Origin: a virus
IMG/VR virus record: IMGVR_UViG_3300022842_000068
Coordinates: 1-22,792 of that record
Direction: 5' to 3' (one strand)
Length of the DNA: 22,792 nucleotides
The position numbers were made by a program, and so were the translations under genes. Each line of letters starts with the position of its first letter. Positions within the stretch are counted from its first letter, which is position 1. Positions 1-7,273 of this stretch are shown here, in pieces. A model generated the notes under the pieces. That model did no database searches. It worked only from the letters and a program-made list of their open reading frames with translations, and was not told the DNA's origin.

Positions 1-2160
1 ATTCGAGCTAAAACAGGCGTAAAAGTAGGAGTTGCTAATTTGACCGACATCTCTACGGTCCAGGTAGATAATCTTAGTGATGATTATATTCCATATTGGG
101 ATGGTCTGGTTTGGCGTAATACTCCTATTATAGATAGTGCTGGACTGATAGGAGTTAACCAAACGAACCCCAGTGTGGAGCTGGATATTGTGGGTGGTGG
201 GAAGTTTAGTGGTGATTTGGATGTCCGAGGGAAATTGCTCGTATATGATTCTTTACAAGTCAGGAGAGCAATATCTGTCGTGGACACAAGTTTGACTCTT
301 CAGCATTTAGAAATATCAAATGGCAGAATAGACCAGTACAACGGAGATTTAAAGCTTGTTTCTAGGCAGCCACTCGGTGGGGGTTTCAGTTTTATAGGTC
401 AACCTTTCAACTCTATAGGGTTTTATGCACTGTTTAACATAGACATGGAAAATAGACATTCCAGATTTTACGGCGGCCTGTCTGTTAGAAATATAGGTGG
501 CGGATATGAAGATGGAGATTTAACAGTACAAGGTTTAGCAGATATAGACGGTAATTTAGAGCTTGGAGCAATTGCCGATGTAGAGGCAGAAATTGACGCA
601 AAACAAGCGACCCTAGTTAGTGCCACGAATATTAAAACAATAGAAGGAAACACGCTTTTAGGTAGCGGAAACATTGACTTAGCGAAGGCCGATGTAGGGC
701 TAAGTGCTGTGGATAATTTATCTAATGCTGACTTGGCTGTAAGTACTGCTGGTCAAACGGCTTTAAACTTAAAGGCTAACTTAGCCTCACCAACCTTTAC
801 AGGAACGGTTTCGGGTGTTACTAGCACTATGGTTGGCCTAGGTAATGTCACCAACTTATCTAACGCTAACTTAGCGGTGAGTACCGCTGGGCAAGCGGCT
901 TTAAACTTAAAGGCTAACCTTAGTGGTGCTGACTTTACGGGGGATATTTCAATCAATGGGCATAAAATAGGGATAGGCAACGGTTCATCATTAACAAACA
1001 TAGCACTTGGAAGGTCGGCTTTACCGATTAATACAGGAACGTATAATTTGGCTATAGGTGAATACAGCTTATTGGCAAACACCACAGGCTCTTTTAACGT
1101 AGCAGTAGGAAGAAGTGCAGTAGTAGCCTCTATTACGGGCTCTGCAAATATAGGAATGGGAGCATTTTCCATGCAGGCATTAAATTCTGGTGGAGATAAT
1201 CTATCAATAGGGGTAAATTCAGGGAGATGGTACACAGGGTCTGCTAACCTTACCACGTCTAATCAGGGTATTTTTATAGGTAACTCTTCAAAGGCCAAGG
1301 CAAATACGTCTATAAATGAAACAGTAATTGGATATGCTGCAATAGGAAACGGCAACAACACCGTAACAATCGGTAATAGTAGTGTTACCGGTAACTATTT
1401 TACAGGTGATATATTAGGGGATAAATTATTAATAGGCACTGAAACCGACTCAGGCGAAGACTTAATCGTCAACGGAACAGCTAAAATCTCTGGAGATGTG
1501 GAGTTTGGTGCGAATGTGGGGGTGGGGACTGCGAGTCCAACGTATAAATTAGACGTTGCGGGTGACGCTAGAGTGTTTTCCTCAACTACACATTCTAGGT
1601 TAAGAGTAGACGCCGCAGCAGGATATAATCCTAATTTGTATCTAACTGAAAACGGAGCGACAAAATGGATTGTTTACAATAACAACACTGAGGATGTCCT
1701 TAATTTTGCAAATGCCTCTGCATCAACAAAAATGGTTATCGACCAGACTGGCAACGTAGGTATAGGCACATCGAGTCCAACTTTAGCTAATCTTCAAGTT
1801 AATGGGTCAATTGGTTCACTCCCAGCCTATACGGCAGCAGCACAGTTAAAACTTGGAGATTCTGGAACACCCTATTGGATAATTCAAAGAAAAGCTAGTT
1901 CAGCTGATTTAACATTTTCAAGTGTAACTTCTGGAGATGTTATGACTATGCTTAACTCTTCAGGCAAAGTAGGCATAAACACAACGAGCCCAACAGAGGC
2001 ACTTGATATAGATTCAGATGCTATTAGAATCAGAACAGCTTCAACACCTGCAAGTGCCACAGCAGCAGGAGCAGTAGGTGAAATAAGATGGGATGCTTCA
2101 TATATGTATATCTGTACAGCAACAAATACATGGAAGAGGTCAGCGATTGCTACTTGGTAA
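1..2160 (+). CDS. Tail fibre / receptor-binding protein, 5'-truncated by window edge
   Basis: The frame is open from base 1, so this is the C-terminal 719 codons of a longer protein; the TTG at 40 is not a convincing start. The product looks like a trimeric fibre exposed on the virion that contacts the host surface. Visible parts in order are: an N-terminal stretch with a short G-V-N-Q-T-N-P-S unit; two copies of a 30-residue module around NLSNA and VSTAGQ (nt 691-918); a run of YadA-head-like repeats (IALGRSAL, LAIGEYSL, VAVGRSA, NIGMGAF, LSIGVNSG, nt ~990-1390); and three G-[IV]-[GN]-T-x-SP units (nt ~1510, 1755, 1970). It ends in ...TATNTWKRSAIATW. No S74 autoproteolytic chaperone domain is visible at the C-terminus. 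The family-level role is well supported; receptor and host are unknown. Confidence 0.8.
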   Translation: MRAKTGVKVGVANLTDISTVQVDNLSDDYIPYWDGLVWRNTPIIDSAGLIGVNQTNPSVELDIVGGGKFSGDLDVRGKLLVYDSLQVRRAISVVDTSLTLQHLEISNGRIDQYNGDLKLVSRQPLGGGFSFIGQPFNSIGFYALFNIDMENRHSRFYGGLSVRNIGGGYEDGDLTVQGLADIDGNLELGAIADVEAEIDAKQATLVSATNIKTIEGNTLLGSGNIDLAKADVGLSAVDNLSNADLAVSTAGQTALNLKANLASPTFTGTVSGVTSTMVGLGNVTNLSNANLAVSTAGQAALNLKANLSGADFTGDISINGHKIGIGNGSSLTNIALGRSALPINTGTYNLAIGEYSLLANTTGSFNVAVGRSAVVASITGSANIGMGAFSMQALNSGGDNLSIGVNSGRWYTGSANLTTSNQGIFIGNSSKAKANTSINETVIGYAAIGNGNNTVTIGNSSVTGNYFTGDILGDKLLIGTETDSGEDLIVNGTAKISGDVEFGANVGVGTASPTYKLDVAGDARVFSSTTHSRLRVDAAAGYNPNLYLTENGATKWIVYNNNTEDVLNFANASASTKMVIDQTGNVGIGTSSPTLANLQVNGSIGSLPAYTAAAQLKLGDSGTPYWIIQRKASSADLTFSSVTSGDVMTMLNSSGKVGINTTSPTEALDIDSDAIRIRTASTPASATAAGAVGEIRWDASYMYICTATNTWKRSAIATW
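691..918 (+). repeat. Duplicated 30-residue module inside tail fibre gene
   Basis: Two 90-nt units (691-780 and 829-918) encode closely related 30-residue segments sharing LSNA, LAVSTAGQ and ALNLKAN. A 22-bp stretch is identical at the 3' end of both (759-780 and 897-918). The units are separated by a linker reading SPTFTGTVSG. This is a typical phage fibre collar or spacer duplication and a possible site for homologous recombination that changes fibre length. Confidence 0.85.
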
Positions 2161-2184
2161 TAAAATTTTAAATAAAAAAAAACA

Positions 2185-2652
2185 ATGAAAAAGTTAGGTT
2201 TGATTTTGATGGTTTTATTGGGGGCGTTTTCGGTTAATGCTCAGGAGATTTTTAAAACGGTGGAAAATAGTTCGGTTCAGGTGAATGAGTGGACTACCTA
2301 TGCCGTAGATGGTGTAGGGAACGCAAAAGTGGTGGACATGGATTTGAGCCTATCCGACTCTATTGTAGAATTTACGATTTACCTATCATTTTACGAGGTG
2401 GATACTTCGGGCACTTTCTCTGTAATACCTAGAAGTGGCATGAACGCAGATAGAGAGGATTTCTTTAAAGGCGTGAAGGCTGCTATTGCGGCTCAGGGAG
2501 TTTCTGAGCCTAACCTAACTCCTGCGGCTAATGAACAAACTAATAGCATTATGAGGGCTATGTTATCTGGAACAAGGGATCAGAAGTATGCGGCTTATAA
2601 TGCTATCTTGACTGGGTATGGTGCTCCTCTTTTAGCTCTTGACGAGCAATGA
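2185..2652 (+). CDS. Secreted protein with signal peptide, unknown function
   Basis: This 155-residue protein starts with MKK and a hydrophobic segment (LGLILMVLLGAFSV) ending in NAQE, a classic signal peptidase I site in Bacteroidota, so the product is probably exported to the periplasm or beyond. The rest is soluble and acidic, with no motif I recognise. It begins 24 bases after the tail fibre stop, behind an A-rich leader, and overlaps the next gene by 4 bases (ATGA), so the two are probably co-translated. Its position after a fibre gene would suit a fibre accessory or lysis or exclusion factor, but that is inference only. Confidence 0.7.
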   Translation: MKKLGLILMVLLGAFSVNAQEIFKTVENSSVQVNEWTTYAVDGVGNAKVVDMDLSLSDSIVEFTIYLSFYEVDTSGTFSVIPRSGMNADREDFFKGVKAAIAAQGVSEPNLTPAANEQTNSIMRAMLSGTRDQKYAAYNAILTGYGAPLLALDEQ

Positions 2653-3026
2653 GAATAGTACTTTCTGTGTTAGCCGTTGTCTTTATTCAGACCGTCTATT
2701 TTGGGTGGTTTTGGGTACAATTTATCTTTATAATAGTGTACGGAATCAAAAACCCTGCATACTTAAAGAGGTGGCTAAAACAGTTAGGGATGTCTCAGGC
2801 TCAATCTGGTAATGCTCAAATGTACCCTACATTAAACTTGTTTGTGAAAGGGGATGATTTTGGGAAAGATATAGACGAGTCGATAAGCCATGTTAGCGGG
2901 GTGGTGAAGCATGAAGGAAGGTACAAGTATTTAGGCAGAGTACTTTCTAACGCTCACAATTGGGTATATAAAGTACTAGGACTGTCTGATAATCACCTAG
3001 AGGAAGCAAGGAAGAACGCTCAATAG
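2649..3026 (+). CDS. Small membrane protein, unknown function
   Basis: This 125-residue protein has a long hydrophobic N-terminus rich in V, F, I and W (residues ~3-33), long enough for one membrane span or a short hairpin. A basic segment follows (KRWLKQLG) and then a soluble tail containing a predicted helical end (LEEARKNAQ). The start overlaps the stop of the preceding secreted-protein gene (ATGA), implying paired expression. No family is recognised. A signal-peptide protein coupled to a membrane-anchored one could act as a pair at the envelope, but nothing in the sequence proves it. Confidence 0.65.
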   Translation: MRIVLSVLAVVFIQTVYFGWFWVQFIFIIVYGIKNPAYLKRWLKQLGMSQAQSGNAQMYPTLNLFVKGDDFGKDIDESISHVSGVVKHEGRYKYLGRVLSNAHNWVYKVLGLSDNHLEEARKNAQ

Positions 3027-3028
3027 TT

Positions 3029-3091
3029 GACGATTTAACGCTTCACAAATTATACGTCTACGATGCCACGTCTTGGCAGGCAGCTTGGTAG
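3029..3091 (+). pseudogene. Remnant of a second tail-fibre C-terminus
   Basis: A reading frame different from the preceding gene translates as DDLTLHKLYVYDATSWQAAW followed by TAG. The pattern LHKLYVYD-x-x-x-WQAAW-stop is the kind of ending found on Bacteroidota phage fibre proteins, and it resembles the W-rich end of the fibre gene at 1-2160. No start codon of its own is apparent, so it reads as a leftover 3' end of a replaced or recombined fibre gene. Confidence is limited because it is only 20 codons. Confidence 0.45.
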
Positions 3092-3097
3092 CGTTTT

Positions 3098-3174
3098 CTT
3101 ATTTATTTAGTTATAAGGCTTTTACCTCTCATTAAAGTTTTACCCTGTGTCTGTTACAGCTTATTTATTTAGTT
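3098..3174 (+). repeat. 15-bp direct repeat in the leader of the head module
   Basis: CTTATTTATTTAGTT occurs at 3098-3112 and again at 3160-3174, 62 bases apart, in the 110-bp non-coding interval before the protease gene. It may be a duplicated regulatory element or the scar of a small insertion. The 15-mer at 3134-3148 lies between the copies. Confidence 0.6.
3134..3148 (+). promoter_or_regulatory. 15-mer AAAGTTTTACCCTGT shared with 19262-19276
   Basis: The identical 15-mer occurs in the non-coding leaders of two separate modules, 54 bases before the protease CDS and 87 bases before the secreted-protein CDS at 19364. Both flank late-type genes. It could be a shared late promoter or operator; the function is inferred only from position. 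Confidence 0.35.
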
Positions 3175-3201
3175 CGTACTGAAACTAATTCTAATATTCA
3201 A

Positions 3202-4080
3202 GTGGAATTAAACAATTTGGCTGGCACGATATGGGCACTAGAGGAATCTTATTTTAATAGGATGTCCTATTTGGCTATGTCCAAGCCCGAAGTTTTAGAA
3301 AGAATGGCCGCTCAGGTACGTGACCGTACAGAGCCTTACTTTACAGCTCGCCCTTCTTTGGCTATTCCACAAAGTGGCTCTGTTAAGGCCTCCTCTTCCA
3401 GTTATCATCACATGGTGCCTAAAGTGGTATCTAAGAATGGCTTAATCGCTGTAATTCCTATAGATGGTGTAATGACCAGAGAGGGGGATTTCTGCTCGTG
3501 GGGCACCTTAGATTTAACGGAGTGGATACTGGAAGCTTCCAATGACCCTGATGTATCTGGCATAGTGCTGGCGGCTAATAGTGGTGGCGGTGATGCCAGC
3601 GGTATTGAGATTTTTGATGCGGCTGTGAAGCAGTGCAAAAAGCCTGTGATTGGTTACGTAGGGAATGCTGCTTATAGCGGGGCCAACTGGGCACTGGCAC
3701 ATTGCAATGAAATAGTGATGGAAAGCAAGACTATTTCTGGGATGGGTAGTATTGGCGTTTACACCATGCACGTTGATTTTGAAAAACACCTAGAAAATGA
3801 AGGGGTTAATGCTCAAATGATAAGAGCGAGAGGTAGCGAGAATAAGGCTCTTAGCAATATGTATGAAGCATTGCCTGAAGCAGCTAAAAAAGACGCTGAA
3901 GACAATGTCACCAAAGTGCGTGAGACTTTTGTGAAGGCCGTTAAATCTGGCCGTCCCGGAGTGGATGAAATTGTTTTTGATGGTAAAACTTTTAATGGTA
4001 CAGAGTGTATAAAATATGGCTTGGCAAATAGTATTGGCTTCTTAGGCGATGCTATAGCGAGGGCTGATAAACTAGGATAA
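3202..4080 (+). CDS. Head maturation protease, S49/SppA-like
   Basis: This 292-residue protein has the SppA/ClpP-type serine protease core: IPIDGVM at ~86-91, a GGGDASG segment at ~128-134, the nucleophile region AAYSGANWALA with Ser159, and MGSIGVYTMHVDFEKHL at ~181-197. Lys215 in GSENKALS is placed like the SppA general base. Phage proteins of this family cut the scaffold and capsid during prohead maturation in the cytoplasm, which fits its position just before a repeat protein and the capsid candidate. The start used is GTG at 3202; an ATG at 3262 (residue 21, after AGG) is a plausible alternative. No catalytic residue looks missing. Confidence 0.85.
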   Translation: MELNNLAGTIWALEESYFNRMSYLAMSKPEVLERMAAQVRDRTEPYFTARPSLAIPQSGSVKASSSSYHHMVPKVVSKNGLIAVIPIDGVMTREGDFCSWGTLDLTEWILEASNDPDVSGIVLAANSGGGDASGIEIFDAAVKQCKKPVIGYVGNAAYSGANWALAHCNEIVMESKTISGMGSIGVYTMHVDFEKHLENEGVNAQMIRARGSENKALSNMYEALPEAAKKDAEDNVTKVRETFVKAVKSGRPGVDEIVFDGKTFNGTECIKYGLANSIGFLGDAIARADKLG

Positions 4081-4095
4081 AACCTGAAAAATTAT

Positions 4096-4638
4096 ATGAA
4101 AAATTTTGGAAGAAACACATTGGCGACTTTAAAGGCTAATTTTTTTGGTCTTAATACTTCTAGTATAACCGAGCCAGTGGTAGCCGAACCAGTGGTAGCC
4201 GAGCCAATTGTAGCCGAGCCAATTGCAGCCGAGCCAATTGCAGCCGACCCAATGGTAGCCGAGCCAATTGTAGCCGAGCCAATTGCAGCCGAGCCAGTGG
4301 CAGCCGAGCCAATTACAGCCGAGCCAATTGCAGCCGAGCCAATTGCAGCCGAGCCAATTGTAGCCGAACCAGTTGTAGCCGAACCAATTGCAGCCGAACC
4401 AGTGGTAGCCCAGTTCGCTCAAATTTCTGTATCTGATCTTAATCAATTAAGAACAGATGCTGGAAAATGGAAATCTAATGAAAGCGAGTTCAAGGTATTG
4501 AAGGATTGGCACTCTAATATGGTAAGTGCCGGTGCTGGTCTACAGATAGATGCTGCCGATGCTAATGTGACGTCTTTTAAAGTAAGTAAGGCTACTCAAA
4601 TAGCCATAGATGCTGCTGATAAAAGAAAGAAAAAATAA
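4096..4638 (+). CDS. Putative scaffold or capsid-assembly protein with pentapeptide tandem repeat
   Basis: This 180-residue protein lies between the maturation protease and the major capsid protein, the usual place of a scaffold. Residues 1-25 are basic (MKNFGRNTLATLKANFFGLN). Residues ~26-105 consist of 16 pentapeptides of the form E-P-[IV]-[VAT]-A, with one variant DPMVA. The remainder is polar and helix-prone, with KWKSNESEFKVL and AADANV, and ends in KRKKK. The proline-acid repeats would form an extended, negatively charged rod. The scaffold role is inferred from position and composition, not homology. The gene begins 16 bases after the protease stop. Confidence 0.6.
   Translation: MKNFGRNTLATLKANFFGLNTSSITEPVVAEPVVAEPIVAEPIAAEPIAADPMVAEPIVAEPIAAEPVAAEPITAEPIAAEPIAAEPIVAEPVVAEPIAAEPVVAQFAQISVSDLNQLRTDAGKWKSNESEFKVLKDWHSNMVSAGAGLQIDAADANVTSFKVSKATQIAIDAADKRKKK
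4171..4410 (+). repeat. 16 tandem copies of a 15-bp unit
   Basis: Exactly 240 bases of imperfect GAGCCAATTGYAGCC-type units encode the EPxxA pentapeptides. Most variation is between GTG and ATT (V/I), GTA and GCA (V/A) and GAG and GAA. Copies preserve frame, so length can change by slippage without breaking the protein. It is not a CRISPR array, since there are no spacers. Confidence 0.95.
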
Positions 4639-4711
4639 GGTTAGGGTTAATTTCTGAGCCTGTGGAGAGGTGAAGATTTAAACAATTTTTTAACTAACAA
4701 TTCAATTAATA

Positions 4712-5719
4712 ATGGCGGAAGTTACTGATTCGCTCACCATGGCCGACATTTCTGCTGGTCTTCAAGATTATGTATCTACTAATCAGGAAGAGGTTATTGC
4801 AGATGTGTTTGAAATTGGCTTTGGCGGAGCACCGAATAGCCCCATAGTTCCTTTATCGGACTATGTGAATGTGTTGCCTGCTTCGGGTAAAACCATTCTG
4901 ACAGATCTCGTCACTGGCGATCCTTTGCAGCCTGGGGACAAAGGAAGTTTTGATCCAAAAGATGACTACGCTAGGCTCAAAACGAGAGAAGCGGAGCCAC
5001 ATCCTGTTAAAGTGGATTTGCTTTTTAAAGAGCAAAAAATTAGAGCTCTTTATAAGACCTACATGGCAAAAGTGCGTAACAAGAAGTATGACCCTAAGGT
5101 GATGCCTTTTGAGGAGTGGTTGCTGAAAAAACTTAATGTGGACGTTCAGAAATATCTGAGACTTGCCATGTTCACGGCTGTGACTAACCAAGCTGCCGGT
5201 ACCACAAGCGAAGACCTTTTTGATGGTTTCGTGGAAATTATTTCTGATTTCTTGGTAGAAGACCCAATCAAGACAAACACGGTGGACTTAGATGTTAAAT
5301 TAAGTCTGCTTACGATTGATAACTGCGTAGATGTTTTCGAGCTCATGGCTGATGCTTTACCAGCAAATTTCGCTTATGGCGAAGAGGCGGTATTGCTCGT
5401 GAGTAAGGCTCATAGAGACCTTTACAACAAGTCTTACAGAAAGAAATACGGTACGGTGAGTTACAATAGCCAGTTCGAAAGAATGAATATTGATGGCACT
5501 AACGTGGAAATCATAGTAGAGGAAGGTGTGACTGAGTTTGCACGCCCTGTGATTACTACTAGAGAGAATTTCGTATTTCTTTATGATGATTCAAACCCGA
5601 GCATTCAGTTTGATTATCAAGTGCGTGATAGGTCACTGGCCTACGTGATGGACTTTAAGGCTGGCGTGGGTGTATGTGCTTCTGAACGCATCTGGACTGG
5701 CGTCTGGACTGCTGAGTAA
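4712..5719 (+). CDS. Putative major capsid protein
   Basis: This 335-residue protein follows the protease and putative scaffold genes. It starts at an ATG after an A/T-rich leader (AATTAATAATGG). The N-terminal part is acidic and helical (ADISAGLQDYVSTNQEEVIADVFE as consecutive segments), followed by a loop with FDPKDDY, a long central helical region (FEEWLLKKLNVDVQKYLRLAM) and a beta-rich C-terminus. Size and placement match HK97-fold capsid proteins of Bacteroidota phages, which form the shell. I recognise no diagnostic short motif, so the call depends on order, size and general layout. A hairpin with no U-tract follows the gene. Confidence 0.65.
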   Translation: MAEVTDSLTMADISAGLQDYVSTNQEEVIADVFEIGFGGAPNSPIVPLSDYVNVLPASGKTILTDLVTGDPLQPGDKGSFDPKDDYARLKTREAEPHPVKVDLLFKEQKIRALYKTYMAKVRNKKYDPKVMPFEEWLLKKLNVDVQKYLRLAMFTAVTNQAAGTTSEDLFDGFVEIISDFLVEDPIKTNTVDLDVKLSLLTIDNCVDVFELMADALPANFAYGEEAVLLVSKAHRDLYNKSYRKKYGTVSYNSQFERMNIDGTNVEIIVEEGVTEFARPVITTRENFVFLYDDSNPSIQFDYQVRDRSLAYVMDFKAGVGVCASERIWTGVWTAE

Positions 5720-5739
5720 GCTCACTTTTTAAAATATTA

Positions 5740-5782
5740 CCTCTCCCCGATTGCTGCAAGTGGTAGCGTCGGGGGATAGGTT
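5740..5782 (+). other. GC-rich hairpin after the capsid gene
   Basis: CCCCGA (5745-5750) pairs with TCGGGG (5769-5774), with inner GCT/AGC and outer ACCT/AGGT pairings around a GCAAG-containing loop. It lies in the 87-bp gap between the capsid candidate and the next gene. There is no run of T after it, so it is more likely an RNA-processing or stabilising hairpin, or a weak terminator, than a strong intrinsic terminator. Confidence 0.45.
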
Positions 5783-5806
5783 TCAATCATTTAAATTAAT
5801 TAAGTA

Positions 5807-6358
5807 ATGCCGAAAATAAATTTTGCGAGTTTAGCTGCTGACAATCACCAAGCTGGAAATCCTGCTGGGGCTGTTAGAATAGCTATTATGCTTGCTAAGA
5901 CTTTTACTGCAAACTGGCCTGTGGCGGCCGATATTGTAGAGGGAGAAATAACTACCGTGACCAGTGGTGTGTTACCAGCGGATACGGAATGGACTGTTTA
6001 TGAGGTGCCTCAAAACACAATAAGCTGGGATGATGAGCTAATTAACGAAGATGGCTTTCAGAATTATAAGCAATCTATAGAGTTTATGATAGCTGGATTT
6101 TCTAAGGAAATCCAAGTAGAGCTGGCAAAGCATATGAATGCCAGATCCGTGATTCTTGTAGAGATGAATGACGGTCAGTGGGCATGTGTGGGCACTTCTA
6201 ATAATGGAATTGGCCTAAAAGCTTCTGGTGGATCTGGAAAGAGTGGAACAGATAAGCGTGGAAAAACGCTTAAAGGAGAGCAAAATGGCTATGGCTGGGG
6301 TGTGGTACCCGTAGCATCGGCTGTGATAGCTGATATCACATTTACGGCTGTAGCGTAA
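5807..6358 (+). CDS. Putative virion structural protein (tail-tube or head-associated)
   Basis: This 183-residue protein lies directly downstream of the capsid candidate. It has a helical middle (FQNYKQSIEFMIAGFSKEIQ, residues ~77-96) and an EMNDGQWACVG segment. A glycine-rich loop follows (KASGGSGKSGTDKRGK), and the protein ends in a beta-type run of hydrophobic and threonine residues. A 'description of the added value, then Gly-rich loop, then D/K-rich turn' layout is common in phage tail-tube and similar beta-barrel structural proteins, but no specific family is recognised. Order and composition support a structural role. Confidence 0.45.
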   Translation: MPKINFASLAADNHQAGNPAGAVRIAIMLAKTFTANWPVAADIVEGEITTVTSGVLPADTEWTVYEVPQNTISWDDELINEDGFQNYKQSIEFMIAGFSKEIQVELAKHMNARSVILVEMNDGQWACVGTSNNGIGLKASGGSGKSGTDKRGKTLKGEQNGYGWGVVPVASAVIADITFTAVA

Positions 6359-6368
6359 ATAAAGTGTT

Positions 6369-6599
6369 ATGAAAGAATTTAAGTTTAAACGCGGAGTTAA
6401 ACAAGGTGTACAGCGTTACTGCCCCAATCGGGGATTAGTAACGCTGAATACTGATTTGTCTGATGCGATAGCTGAGGAGTTTATTGCAGCTGGTGTTACA
6501 GGCATTTTTGAAAAGGTAAAGGCTCCAAAACCCGAAAAAAACAATGGCAAAGAAAGCATTAAAGACTTCAACGAAGGAGCCAGTGATACCGATTCCTGA
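6369..6599 (+). CDS. Small basic/acidic protein, possible head-module accessory
   Basis: This 76-residue protein begins 11 bases after the preceding structural gene. The N-terminus is basic (MKEFKFKRGVKQGVQRYCPN) and the middle looks like a small folded unit ending in AGVTGIFEKV. The tail is charged and disordered (KAPKPEKNNGKE, ending GASDTDS). It overlaps the next ORF by 56 bases in another frame. No family is recognised; it may be a small structural or head-completion protein. Confidence 0.55.
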   Translation: MKEFKFKRGVKQGVQRYCPNRGLVTLNTDLSDAIAEEFIAAGVTGIFEKVKAPKPEKNNGKESIKDFNEGASDTDS

Positions 6600-6801
6600 A
6601 GAGGTTAGTATTGCGGAAGTGGCTGCCAAAGAGGAAGCGGCCAAACTAGAAGCTGAGGAAAATCTTGGTAAAAATAGATTATCAAAGGGCCAAATAGCCG
6701 CTTTACTGGCTGAGAAAGCTGAGCGTAAAAAAAGAGGCGAAGCCAGAGCCGCCACCAGACCTAAGTCTAAGCCCGGTAGCTTGGTGAACAGAGGCAGATA
6801 A
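6544..6801 (+). CDS. Small Lys/Ala/Glu-rich protein
   Basis: This 85-residue protein starts within the previous gene (56-base overlap) after an A-rich stretch. It is almost entirely charged and alanine-rich, with a helical centre (AEVAAKEEAAKLEAEE), the phrase LSKGQIAALLAEKAERKK, and a basic tail (RAATRPKSKPGSLVNRGR). It could be a disordered nucleic-acid-binding or scaffold-like protein. The long overlap lowers confidence, but the terminator just after its stop indicates that the transcription unit ends here. Confidence 0.5.
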   Translation: MAKKALKTSTKEPVIPIPEEVSIAEVAAKEEAAKLEAEENLGKNRLSKGQIAALLAEKAERKKRGEARAATRPKSKPGSLVNRGR

Positions 6802-6832
6802 GTGAATGAATCATTTTGATTATAAGAGAATG

Positions 6833-6861
6833 AAAGTCCCAATGATGTTGGGACTTTTTTT
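6833..6861 (+). terminator. Intrinsic terminator of the head module
   Basis: AAAGTCCCAA (6833-6842) pairs perfectly with TTGGGACTTT (6848-6857) around the loop TGATG and runs into seven T residues (6855-6861). It lies 32 bases after the last head-module ORF and marks the end of that transcript. Confidence 0.9.
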
Positions 6862-6872
6862 GTAAGTTTGAG

Positions 6873-7273
6873 ATGCAGTTAATAATTACCTTATATGGGT
6901 TTTCTAGGATACACCACTACGTCAAGTTATTGTCGGTAGGCAAAGGGATGAAAGTGCCCTTTTTGGTGTACCCTGGTATATTATTGACTGCAAGGACCAA
7001 CCGACATTTTCAATGCCTCATTTGTTTGCAAATACTCCTTGCCTCACTGACAAGCTCGATAACCCTACTGGTTTGCTTGCTTCTTTAAATTGCCATTTGG
7101 CCGAATGCGAATTACCCGACCATTATGATGAACCGGACGAATACGTGGAGATGGTCACTTATAAAGACACTATTCAGGACTTCGTTGATTTAATTCAAAA
7201 ACTACTGAGCAATGATAGACTTGCCAAAACTGCAGCTCCAGATAAAGAAGGAGCAAATGGAAAAATACCTTAG
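6873..7273 (+). pseudogene. Small gene with an apparent one-base frameshift
   Basis: From ATG 6873 the frame reads MQLIITLYGFSR and then loses protein character. From 6908 the -1 frame, closed upstream by TAG at 6905-6907, reads DTPLRQVIVGRQRDESALFG, then VPWYIIDCKDQPTF, then continues past ATG 7013 to the stop at 7273. That second frame looks like genuine protein well upstream of its first ATG, at 7013. Joining the two after AGG (6906-6908) would give a continuous protein of about 133 residues, as if one G were missing from AGG(G)ATAC. No canonical slippery heptamer is visible. If the gene is intact, the conservative product is the 86-residue ORF from 7013, which has an acidic, tyrosine-containing middle (DHYDEPDEYVEM). 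Function is unknown. Confidence 0.5.

Noticed and set aside
40-42. TTG at 40 as start of the tail fibre gene
   Set aside because: The frame is open back to base 1 with sensible residues, so the gene begins outside the window.
753-1256. 167-codon minus-strand ORF within the tail fibre gene
   Set aside because: It is a shadow of the repetitive fibre coding sequence.
4171-4410. Possible CRISPR array
   Set aside because: Units are contiguous 15-bp repeats with no spacers and lie within a coding frame.
4129-4446. Minus-strand ORF made of NWLGC/Y repeats
   Set aside because: It is the antisense image of the EPxxA tandem repeat; the 15-bp period keeps every frame open.
6863-6870. TAAGTTTG as a promoter for the gene at 6873
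   Set aside because: It matches TAnnTTTG but follows the terminator T-tract with no -33 box at usual spacing; kept only as a possibility.
6873-7273. Programmed -1 frameshift as in tail assembly chaperones
   Set aside because: No slippery heptamer is visible, a TAG restricts where slipping could occur, and the neighbours are not tail genes.
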